From Macquaria australasica (taxonomy: Eukaryota > Chordata > Actinopteri > Centrarchiformes > Percichthyidae), in assembly GCA_005408345.1 (NCBI GenBank), contig SEMN01000262.1, forward strand, positions 434,001 through 498,000: 64,000 bases of DNA, given 5' to 3'. The notes under the pieces are model-generated. The model had not been told where the DNA came from. It saw only the letters and a list, made by a program, of their open reading frames with translations, and made no database searches. Within the stretch, counting starts at the first letter, position 1. Each line of letters opens with the position of its first letter. Shown here piece by piece: positions 47,401-56,563 of this stretch. The position numbers and the translations under genes are program-made.

Positions 47401-50400
47401 CCTAATGAGATGCACAGAGTGATAAGATTAACCATCTGCATCCTTCTGCAAGCTACAGAGCATGTGAAGGAGATGCCAGACCAGACATGAAAATGTCATG
47501 TAGATCTATCTTCACAGCACACGAAAGGGAGGCATGTGCACCCGCCAGTGTCGTCATGGTGGGGAAATTTCCAATATATGATTAAAGAGAGCAACATCAA
47601 ACTGTGTTCAGTATGGTGTTTGTTTATAAAGTTGGAGATGGTGGATGCAGCATTCCACTATGAGGTTGCACCTGCAACAAGCAATTATTGATTTTTTGGG
47701 AAATCAGGCATCTGTTGGAGTCTCTCTGAACAGCTGTAACACTCTGCCAAGCAGACACTTTCAAGAGATACACTTAAATCAAAGCGCACAATGCTAGTAT
47801 GCCACATGAGCTCATGAACTTGGACATTTGTTTAGCTTTTGCAGTATGCAGACCTAATATGAATCATAAAAAAAGACAAAAAACAAAACAAAACAAAAAA
47901 CAATAGAGACCTTGCAGCAAATAATCAGGAAAGAGTAGTTATTGTGAAAGACAACCATTAAGTAAACCTCCTGCGAATGGGTAGGTGTCAGCCAATTCCG
48001 ATATGTGATTAAATTTGAATGAGGCATTTCACACCTTGTTGCATGTATTTCTATTGTATGCAGTGAAGCTAAATCTTGCAAAAGCCATCTGCACTAACTG
48101 AGTCAGACCAGTCGTACAAGTGCTAGCGTAGACTGACATCATTTTCCACAATGCTGATACAGTAAAAGGTGTGATGATGAGCATTTCAGAGGGTGTGAAA
48201 AAAAATATATTACACAAATACCAGCTAATGGGTGTTAGGATGACATGATTGCTTGACCTTAAGCCCCATACATCTAATGCCAAAAAAACTGTAAACCCTA
48301 TATTAGAGACAACCAAAAAACAAAACTAAAGTTACCGTAAAGGAATAGTTTAACACGTTGAGAAACACACTTACGCTTATTTACGTTCTTGCAGAGAGTT
48401 AGATGAGAAGATTGACACTAAACCCATGTTTATGCGCTAAGTATGAAGCTAGAGTCAAGAGATGATTAGTCTTGCTTAGCATAAAGCAAGGGGAAACAGC
48501 TAAACCACTAAAGCATTGTGGTTTTAATGAGCTTTGGAGGAGTTAGAAGTTGTTTTTCAGCATTGGGGGGAACTAGGTTAGCTGTTTCCCCATGCTTCTA
48601 GTTTTTATGCTAAGCTAGGCTAATGGCCTCCTGGTAGACCACCATCTGTTTTCACCAGAATTGTCAATTGTTTCTACAAACAAAGCATGTATGCTATCAG
48701 AATAATTTGAAAGATGCTTTAATCACATACAAATTATACACAAAGGGGTTTTAACCATCTAAATAAAACCTGCTCTGAGCGGTCTGGATCATCCTCAGTA
48801 CACTATTTCTTGTCCACTAACCTGCACTGCCTGCACTGGTGGGCCTCTGGGGGCCTCCACTTGAGCCCACATTCCTGTGCAGAGAGGCCTGTGGAGGGGA
48901 CAGCATCCCACTGTCACTCAGGGAGGCTGTGGCTGCTGCCAGGGCCTGGCTGCCCAGGTTCCCTCCTGGCTGGTACATGGCATTAGGATTGGATACAGGC
49001 ACTGCCACATGCATGGAGAAGTTCTGCTGAGGCAATGCTGTGGGCTACAAGAGGGAGACAAACACACACAGATATTTACACACAAACACACTCAAAATCC
49101 AAGGTCTGATGATGAGTCTAGTGGGTCAGTGGTTGTCATGGCAACATTAACAACCCTTGAGGGTTTGCTTTAATAAACTAATAAATTCACAAAATAATCA
49201 GGCAGAGCCTACTAAAGAACTGCAAAACATAATATACTGTGCATTTTAAACTCCGCAGTTTCTTTATAACAGATTATTTTAAGAAACATTTCTGCCCGAC
49301 ATCTAAAGGCTATTGAGTGACACCATATAACCATCAAAAATATTTATTCTCATTAGCATCATACATACAGAATACACACAAATCTTCAGTTCTACCGCAA
49401 CACTTAGAAAACACAAAAAACCAAAATCTAAAAACATGCATTCAGGTGATCACTTTGGCATTGCAGCAGTCAGCACTACAGACGCACTTTTGCCTTTTTG
49501 AAACACCATTGTGTAATGTGTTTCTCGGCACAGCAGAGACGGGTAGCGGGGATTCAAAACTACAAGAATCATGACTCACTAGCATTTACCTACAAAGTGC
49601 TGACTGTGCAAAGCGTCAGTGAGAATGACAGGTGGCAGTGAGAACGTTTCATCATAGCATTATCCAGTGAGCCAGTCGGGTGTTATCATTAGTTTGTTAA
49701 TGGCAAAGTGATGCTCTTCATGTCAGGAACATAGAGAAAACGACTGCTTAGTAAGCACTATGTTCTTGCACCATTCTAATATTGTCACGCATGATAAGAT
49801 CACAAAAGATTTGTGATATTTCAGAGGGTGAGCCAGTGTGGTACTTGATGAAGGAGAGGGAAGATGCTAAATGATAGTGCAGTGTTAGTGTGCTCTGGGA
49901 ACACTTTACTGCTGGAACTGTTCAGGAGTAAGAGATATTTTATGCTAGAATGCAATGATAGAGAGGTAATAGAAAGATTTGAAAGGAGAAATTATAAACA
50001 TTACATTATCATGGAACTGTGAAAATAAATCTCTGTTTGTTTGCTTTTAGATATATTATGAGATGAATATCAGGTTTGAGATAGAAAAAACCCAACCTTA
50101 AATCACAGTATCTTCTGATCTTTTTGATGAACACTCACAATATGTAAGTAAGTATTTACTGTACATTCCTAGTTTGTTTAAATAGTGACTGCTGTTTGAT
50201 TTGTGATAACATGACCATGATACTAGGGTGTAATCTTTCCAGCAGAAGCATGCAACATTTCACCTGTTCACATGAAATGTGATCTTATCAGGGTGTGCCA
50301 AAATATCAGTTGCAGAACAAATCAACGTAAGAAACAAAATGAACGCCCAGTGAAGGGGGCATTAATCTTAAGCTAGAGTAGTTCTGAAAGAAGTTGACAG

Positions 50401-50839
50401 AGGTTCTGGGGGGGTAACAAAAAGAGGAAAAAGTTAAATGAAAAAAAGAGTGAAAATCCTTTGTGCCACAAAGCCAAGCAAAGACGTTGCATTTACAGTA
50501 CTTACGATTTTATGATTTCTCATCATATTATCAAACTCCTCATTAATTTTTTTATACTTTTCTTCTGTGTGAGGAGTGAGGACATATGAGGCATCAGGGT
50601 CCGGGCTATCACAACCTCTGTGTTCTTTCTTGTTTAGCGCCTGTAGTGAACATCAACATAAAGACAGGAATCAACACAAAACAGCAGGGGACAAAGGAAG
50701 TACTTACACCACAGCGCTTGTACATTAAATCACTCTCTTCGCTTAGTTTGCCGAAATGGTCGTCCATGAGGGGGCTGTGCCCAAAACAGTCTTCAGGATC
50801 AGGACTAGCACAGTCATTATGGCCTTTGTTTCTCAATTT
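38160..50839 (-). CDS. mef2a: mef2a, 3' part (partial; MADS-box exons outside window)
   Basis: MEF2A is a MADS-box transcription factor of muscle and neuronal genes; p38 and calcium signalling act on it through its C-terminal transactivation domain. Eight exons are present. Using alpha2, they encode 385 residues plus a stop, all phases consistent. Recognised blocks: [20 protein letters not shown] (alpha2), [21 protein letters not shown], the MAP-kinase docking region [20 protein letters not shown], beta exon [27 protein letters not shown] with its TP sites, the sumoylation and phosphorylation motif [10 protein letters not shown], and the C-terminal [14 protein letters not shown] nuclear localisation end. 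NKKEHRG in alpha2 and these blocks separate it from mef2c and mef2d. The missing N-terminus would be about 86 residues. Which teleost duplicate it is, I cannot say. Confidence 0.95.
38688..38811 (-). CDS. mef2a: mef2a penultimate exon
   Basis: 124 nt. It encodes [19 protein letters not shown] then [19 protein letters not shown] and NSLV, matching LSALQGFNSPGMLSLGQVS and WQQHHLGQAALSSLV in human MEF2A. Acceptor TTTTTACAG, donor GTGAGT, ending in phase 2. Confidence 0.94.
38975..39104 (-). CDS. mef2a: mef2a exon with p38-type TP sites
   Basis: 130 nt. It encodes [19 protein letters not shown] then [19 protein letters not shown] and SYNPA, matching human [19 protein letters not shown]. The two TP sites (ATP, TTP) correspond to the p38 phosphorylation sites known in MEF2A. 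Acceptor TTTGCAG, donor GTGAGT, ending in phase 1. Confidence 0.95.
39370..39420 (+). repeat. purine-rich AAG stretch
   Basis: Fifty bases of almost only A and G with GAAGAA units, in the mef2a intron after the beta exon. Confidence 0.85.
40398..40417 (+). repeat. CT dinucleotide repeat
   Basis: About ten CT units, AG on the mef2a sense strand, between the beta exon and its TGCATG on one side and the TP-site exon on the other. Confidence 0.95.
40497..40502 (-). promoter_or_regulatory. mef2a: TGCATG splicing element downstream of the beta exon
   Basis: On the mef2a sense strand the sequence reads TGCATG, the Rbfox binding motif, about 150 nt into the intron after the beta microexon. Downstream intronic copies normally promote inclusion, and Rbfox control of MEF2 splicing is known in mammals. 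One hexamer may be chance. Confidence 0.45.
40651..40674 (-). CDS. mef2a: mef2a beta microexon
   Basis: 24 nt in frame, encoding SEEEEMDL. The homologous MEF2 beta exon is an alternatively spliced, muscle- and brain-enriched insert that raises transcriptional activity. Acceptor GGGCAG, donor GTGAGT. A TGCATG (Rbfox-type) site lies about 150 nt downstream in the transcript. Confidence 0.95.
40675..42246 (-). other. mef2a: mef2a intron before the beta exon
   Basis: 1572 nt. I see no exon, RNA gene or clear mobile element in it. Confidence 0.7.
42247..42431 (-). CDS. mef2a: mef2a exon with MAP-kinase docking region
   Basis: 185 nt. It encodes [38 protein letters not shown] and [20 protein letters not shown]. 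The last is the p38 docking segment of MEF2A. The join to the previous exon skips the human segment GMLSTTDLTVPNGAGSSPV, and I do not find it in the upstream intron. Acceptor CTCTGCAG, donor GTGAGT, ending in phase 0. Confidence 0.95.
44655..44833 (-). mobile_element. decayed teleost retroposon fragment
   Basis: Reads as a degenerate copy of the family seen at 29880-29964, in the other orientation: a CATTTTCTTTATTCACTTC start, then CCAATGCATCGCAGGGCAAA, AGACAGACAGACACTCA, CTAATTTAGACTTGGATTAA and TTGCATATCTTTGGAATGTG. These match the usual fish order (CATCGCAGGGC, ACACTCA, CAATTTAGAG, CATGTCTTTGGACTGTG). No target-site duplication found. Confidence 0.7.
48337..48640. mobile_element. percomorph interspersed repeat with fold-back arms
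   Basis: AAAGGAATAGTTTAACA, GAGAGTTAGATGAGAAGATT and TTAGCATAAAG...GGAAACAGCTA are phrases of a repeat I know as abundant in percomorph fish. The right part runs in reverse complement (TTAGCTGTTTCCCC, TTTTATGCTAAGC), so 48474-48507 and 48577-48615 can pair as a long hairpin. I cannot assign the class. No coding capacity. Confidence 0.72.
48822..49044 (-). CDS. mef2a: mef2a exon following alpha (transactivation domain, first part)
   Basis: 223 nt. It encodes [19 protein letters not shown], the [20 protein letters not shown] stretch and ends TSAGSAG in phase 1. Matches human PPQNFSMSVTVPV and TDSSMLSPPQTTLHRNV. The human NVSPGAPQRP phosphosite region is [11 protein letters not shown] here, without the SP pair. 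Acceptor CTTGTAG, donor GTTAGT. Confidence 0.94.
49045..50505 (-). other. mef2a: mef2a intron after alpha2
   Basis: 1461 nt; nothing recognised inside. Confidence 0.7.
50506..50640 (-). CDS. mef2a: mef2a alternative exon alpha2
   Basis: 135 nt, phase 0-0. It encodes [20 protein letters not shown] then [19 protein letters not shown] and MRNHKI, almost identical to human MEF2A. In MEF2 genes this exon is exclusive with alpha1, alpha2 being the muscle-enriched choice in MEF2D. Acceptor CACTACAG, donor GTAAGT. Only 67 nt separate it from alpha1. Confidence 0.95.
50708..50839 (-). CDS. mef2a: mef2a alternative exon alpha1
   Basis: 132 nt, phase 0-0. It encodes [20 protein letters not shown] then [19 protein letters not shown] and YKRCG, corresponding to LRKKGLNGCESPDADDYFEH of human MEF2A alpha1. 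Acceptor ATTTCAG, donor GTAAGT. The first codon (Lys) differs from the Thr usual in mammals. It is diverged but open with good splice sites, so probably functional. Confidence 0.88.
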
Positions 50840-51509
50840 CTGAAATGAAATTGCACAGTTGAAAAGAAACAGTATACAAGATGTGGCTCTGTGTTTTTGC
50901 TGCTTATAAACAATTCTACCAAAAAATAAAAATCAAACATGTACAAAAATCAACATCTATTGTATGTTTGTCCTTCATTTGTTTCTTTTGTTGCAGTACA
51001 ACATGAACAGCTGCTACACCAATGCTAGGCTAAACTGTAGCTCAATACAGGGCTGTCTACCAAGTGGAAACTGAAAAGTCACTCTATATCCTTTCACCCT
51101 TCAGAAGTGTTCAGAGAAACAAAATATTGTCCTCCTCCCTTTTCTCTCTTTCTCTGTCCTTCTCGACCCCCCTCCCCCATCCCTCTCTGTTCTTCCTCCT
51201 CTTGCCGCAAGTATGTGTTTGCATTTTTCATTATATTTCAGTAATCATAAGCCACCCAGCTGGAAGAAACCCCTGCATAAGAAGATCCTACAGCAGAGCA
51301 CTTTAAGACTGTCCCAATCTGTAATTCAGTATGGATGTCACTCCTGAGATCTTATCAAAGTTAATGCATGCGGGGAATAAAATGGATTATCAAATGTGGT
51401 CAAAGATGCTTATTTGAACATGAAATTGAGCAATTATTGTTAAAGCAAAGAGCTCCTAAGTACATAGGCTGGTGTGTTTTGGTGTTATAAAGAGCCTATT
51501 CTAACTTTA

Positions 51510-51520
51510 GGGGGGGGGGG
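51510..51520 (+). repeat. homopolymer of eleven G
   Basis: Uninterrupted G run on the plus strand in the upstream mef2a intron. Confidence 0.9.
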
Positions 51521-51906
51521 AAACATGTCATACAACTAAACAAATAAATGCAACGCTGTGCTCTTTTGCTCACTTTCATACAGGCTGTTCTCTGCTCCTC
51601 ATTACAGCTCTGAATAGCGGTGTTAACAAGACTTGCTGACAGCATATGACAGCTTGTGATATCAAGGCAGTGTACATCAAAACATGATTTATGTGTGGCT
51701 CTCAAGGTTTCTCTATCGGGCTGCTGCAGGTCCACAGCAGTGCCCTGCCCTGTCTGCGGGCTGCCTCGGAGGCCTCGTGTCTACAGGAAGGTCACTGACT
51801 CCTGCGGATGCAGGGGTCACAATGTGAGGCAGAGGAGAGGAGCCTACACACACTAATGAGACCTTACTCTCTGTCTCTGGTCTTTATCACCCAACATAAG
51901 TGGAAA

Positions 51907-52036
51907 ATGTGTGTGTGTGAGAGAAACAGAAACTATATGAATAGGAGTGTGTGTGGTGTATATGTGCAATGTGTTGGGTATGCGAGTGTGTGACATTTGT
52001 GTGTGAGAGTGTGACTTGTGTGTGTGTGTGTGTGGT
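51907..52036 (+). repeat. TG-rich low-complexity stretch
   Basis: Interrupted GTGTGT blocks over about 130 bp, densest at 52015-52033. Confidence 0.85.
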
Positions 52037-55000
52037 AAGGGGGAGTATTTCTACAGCTGCTACATCCTCTGACAGCAATGTGACAGTACGTTTAGGTCTG
52101 TGCAGACAATGCGGCTAACCCAGTGCTGCTCACCACAACCTCAGTGTAAGTTACATTTCCTAAAACCTGTGCCATTATATTTATGAGACTCCTGCATAAT
52201 ATTATTGCTCAGTGAAACCAAATGATGCCAAATCCCTCGCTGCTCACTCCATCTCCATGCATTCACGTGCACACAATTTCTGAGGGGTGTACATATTTGG
52301 ACACAAGAACAACGTTAATCTTCAGTGTACAGTGACGCTGTGCACAGCTCAGACAAAAATAAGGAAGTTCAGAAAAGCACCCACATCTCTTGAAACATAA
52401 GTGTCCACAATGCCCAGAGGAGAGGGAAAGAGAGAGAAGTCCTCTGGATAATGAATGGCCAGCACTGTACCACAGATGCTTGACTGTTTGGTGTGGTACA
52501 GAGCAGTGGCATTCTTCTCATTCTAAGAAAACGCCTTGCTGGTTCATTTCCTGTTTACTGAATGAACCCTCTTTAGTTAGGGTCCTGAAAGGCCTGTGTT
52601 TACTGGGGTTAAACTATGCACTTTCTCCACCAGTGAGCCAGAGAGCTGATCTCAACCTGCAAATTTAAGTTCCAACCTGCTCATTATGGGAATATCTTGG
52701 TCAGATTGGTTGGGAACGGCTGTGCGAGATGGGCAGGGCTGCTCTACTTTCACAACAAGCCTGGCCAGCCTTCAGTACACCGCACCCACTGGCCCAAGCC
52801 ATTTAGGGAGGGGTTGCAGCAGCACAGTGGGTGAACGGGAACCAGATAGCAGCAGACAGGAGCAGGCAGCACTCAGATCTGTTCCATGATACATTGACAT
52901 GAATCACTAAAATACATATTATCTTCAAAAAAAGATGCATTAAAGACCCTTTGTGCGCAAGAGTTAATCGTCTCTGTGGCATTCTAATGTATGTAACATT
53001 GAAGGCCTGGGAAAGCATGGCTGTAATTCTTTGTTAAATGACTTGGCATGTTTCGGGTGTCCCACAGACGCTGCCCACAGCTCCCAGTAAATGGATCACT
53101 AAATCAGCACATGGCCAAACAGGTGTCCCTCTTCCAAACACCTGTCAAGACCTGGCTCCCCATGCTGGCCAATCAGAAGCAGCCGCGCAGAGACATGGCC
53201 GTAGAAGGGACCACATGGAGCCCTGAAGGCCACCCGACCCCAGATCAACTTTGCTCTTACATGTCGACGCTGCAAACTGCTCTAGACACTACAGTGTTCT
53301 GACCTAGAAAAGGGAAAACTTACTAGACGATCAGGATGCAAAAAAGAAAAGATAACCTCTCTCTGCATTATGAATAGTTTGATAAAAAGCAGTTTCAAAA
53401 AGCCTCTCAAACGTTGAATCAAGCTGTGGGGTTTGTACTTTGGAAAGTAAAGTTGGCTGGATGTGAATACAGCTGAGGTTGGGGTTTTCAGTAGCATTTC
53501 TGATGAAAGATATGAGCTGTTTGTTGCGGGAGGGGGGCTGCACAGAGTATAGACAAGGGAACTTGTGTAATCTATTCACAAGGCCCTGAGAGGCTCACAA
53601 AGATGAGTGGGAACAAGGCCAGCTGCTATTTTCTCACAGCAGTCCAAACCTGTATTGATAGAAATGTGGCTCTTCAAATAAAAATGAGTGGCTGACGTCA
53701 AACCAACTGGGCACCATTGTCCGTGTGTGCATGTATGTGTGTCCGTCAGTTTGCTTGTGTGATCCTTCAACTTCTCTTTAAAAAACAAAATTTAAAAAAA
53801 TGTTTTCCACTGCAGGAGGCCTTGAGGCTTCCTTATTCCGGAGAAAACATCTATCCGTCATCTCCACCTGAGCCCTGACTATTAACCTAGCTGTAACCAT
53901 GGGGAACATTCAGCACAGTAATTGCCTCTCCAGATTTGCAGTATATGTTCAGTACAGAACGCTATAGTGCAGTGAAAGGCAGCCTTGCATACCACTTTGA
54001 TTTGATGTCAAATATTGTTTTTAACGTAATTCTGCCCAATGAGTACCTTAAGAACTGCTATGAAAATCTATAAACATTCTGGACCTTTGGACTTAAGCAT
54101 TATATCCACATGTTTTATTGCAAAATTGAAGCAAACGCTATTCCATGGATTAAAAATAAAACTCAATCCATTGCATAAGCCACCTACATCACCTGTTTCT
54201 TGAGAAGCACTTCCAGTGAAATGGGCCCAAGCAATTTAATCTGCTGCTGTGAGTCTTGGAAAACAATTTCACTATGATGTTCTCCCGCTCTTGTGTCAAG
54301 AGAGCTTTCTGCATTTAACTTATTCATGTACAGCACAGTACTGTACGTGAATAGAAGGCAGGGTGAAAGGAGAAAGACAGTGGTTCGGTATAAAAGCTGA
54401 ACTTCAAAATTGTGGGGGAGATGGCTGAAAGGATGTTATGAAGAGGCTGTTTCTATGGTCTCTTCCATTGTGCCTGAATCATAGTAGCTTTCACTTACAG
54501 TAGCTTTCCCTATTGGTAGAGCACCACCTGACCTACAGTATGACTGGTGCACCACAGCTCTGATTACAGGCCCCTCAACAGCAAGACAGTTTGTAGTGTA
54601 ACGGCAATACAGCACAAAATTACACAAAATGTTCCAAAAGTGGAGTACAATTTAATTGCAGCCTTCCCAAAACCTCACAGAAGCTATATTTTAACCGGTT
54701 GATGTCCCTTTACCTCATTTCAGCCGGGTCTCCCCAGCCTCTCACCCTGCAGTGCAGTGAATTAGCCCTTGTGCCCGCCGCTACACTAAGCAAGGTAGCG
54801 CGCTAATCCTCATGACATCACCATTGTGTCCAGCCGTTCCATCTAATGTGCTTATCAAAGGGCTTCTTTGAGTGTGAATGCACTAGGAAATCAGCATGGG
54901 GAGGCGGCTGATAGGGAGGCTTTTATCTGCTAAGGAGTATTTCTGCTCTTATATAACATCTTAGATTTTCGCTACCATCATGTTCCCTTTCCCCTGTGGT

Positions 55001-56283
55001 GCTGTAGTCTTCACTTGAGGGGAATAAAAGCCTCGTTTTGGTTGGTCTTTAGGCACTGTATGCCATGGCCCAGCACAAGGTTACTGTAATGTAGGAAGCC
55101 TTCTTTTTTTCTCCATTTCCCACCACATGTTGGGAGTTGAGAGTGAGGGGCTATTAGATAAGGAGACCTCTGTAATTCCCAGACATATCTTGTTTAATCT
55201 CATGACCATTACACATTACTGAGTGGACTGATATCAGGATATGAGGCTGGACTCATGTCCTTCCTTTGGCCCACTCCATTGTCTAGTTCCTCAGTGGACA
55301 GGAAGAGCAGCGGGAGGGGGCAAGCTCTCAACTCGACTGTCGACTGCATTTTATTTTGATATTGTTGTCTTGTAGCTGTTAGAAAAACAATAGTGAGATT
55401 CAATCCCACATGACGCTACAATAACAAGGGATGGACCACAATGAACTGTGAGCTCAAAGACTATATTGACCTAGTAATCCAAAGTGAGTCATGCTCACTA
55501 AATCTAAAGCAGCGATAGATACATTTGAGAACAAACTAATCATATTCTATATTGTACGCTGCAAATGAATACCTGCATTTGACTGACTAGATTGCCAATT
55601 AAATATAGCCCATCCATTTTACTGAACAAGAGGCAATTGCTGTGCAGTGAGCAGTCCCTTCAGAGCTTTCTGCTCTGAGACTGCGGTGAATGACTGATGT
55701 GACAAAGCTATTAGCCGCCACAGTCAGAGAGAACAGTCTCAATCAGTGGACTGCATATTTTCAGTATAGACAAGAGGGAATTAAACTACAAATTGAGGAT
55801 AAAGGCAAACCAATGTCATCATTATCTACAGATTAAAAAGAATGAGAACACACACTCTGTTCCCACTCCACATAAAGAAAAGGTGGCACACATTAAAAAC
55901 TGACAGAAACATTAACATACAGATTATTGAAAATCTTTCTAACCATTTTTACTCCCTGTCTCTTTGTCTCCCACTCTCTCTCTCTGGTCATTGAGTGGAT
56001 CATTAGCTGTCAGGGCCCTTGAAACCATACCCCCAACCCTGAACTCCCATTCCTGCTCGCCTCTAAAATATTCATAAGGACAATTAGGAGTTCCGATAAG
56101 GCGAGTTCGGAGGGCTGGGGGGCGTGCGGCAGAGAGGGCAGGATGTGCCAGCAGGACGTCTGTTCTGCAACACTCTATACCCAGACCACAGACCTGTCCT
56201 CATCAATCTGAGACACAGCAGCCTCCCTCTTTGCCCCCAGTCAGGCCAGGCAGCCAGGGGAAGGTGGCACGGTGCCAGCTAAA

Positions 56284-56313
56284 CCCACCCTCCCCACCCC
56301 CAACCCCCCTTCC
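56284..56313 (-). other. G-quadruplex candidate in the upstream mef2a intron
   Basis: The minus strand reads GGGAAGGGGGGTTGGGGG followed by TGGGGAGGGTGGG: six G-runs in 30 nt with loops of one or two bases. One of the densest such tracts in the window. Confidence 0.78.
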
Positions 56314-56547
56314 CAGCAGGCTTTGCTCTGTCCTCGCCCCTGGGCAGGAGGGCTTGGCCACACAGCATGCACAGTGGGACGAAGGGGGCACAAGGGCAAG
56401 CTGATTGTTGCACGAGCTAACTTACAGAAGCGCACGGAAGCAAGGTCTCATTTCAGCCGTTCAGCCCGCAAGGTCATTGAAGAACACAGAGGGTGGACTC
56501 ATGGCTTGTGGTTCTAATGATCTTTAACATAACTAGTATCAGTGCTG

Positions 56548-56563
56548 CTATCTATCTATCTAG
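56548..56563 (+). repeat. CTAT short tandem repeat
   Basis: Four CTAT units in the upstream mef2a intron. Confidence 0.85.

Larger units (their letters stand above)
42432..48821 (-). other. mef2a: mef2a intron of 6.4 kb
   Basis: Contains two repeat copies (about 44655-44833 and 48337-48640, listed separately). No additional coding exon was recognised, including no match to the human GMLSTTDLTVPNG segment. Confidence 0.7.

Noticed and set aside
51133..51204. Pyrimidine-rich tract as a possible triplex or splice element
   Set aside because: Broken by several purines and not next to any supported exon.
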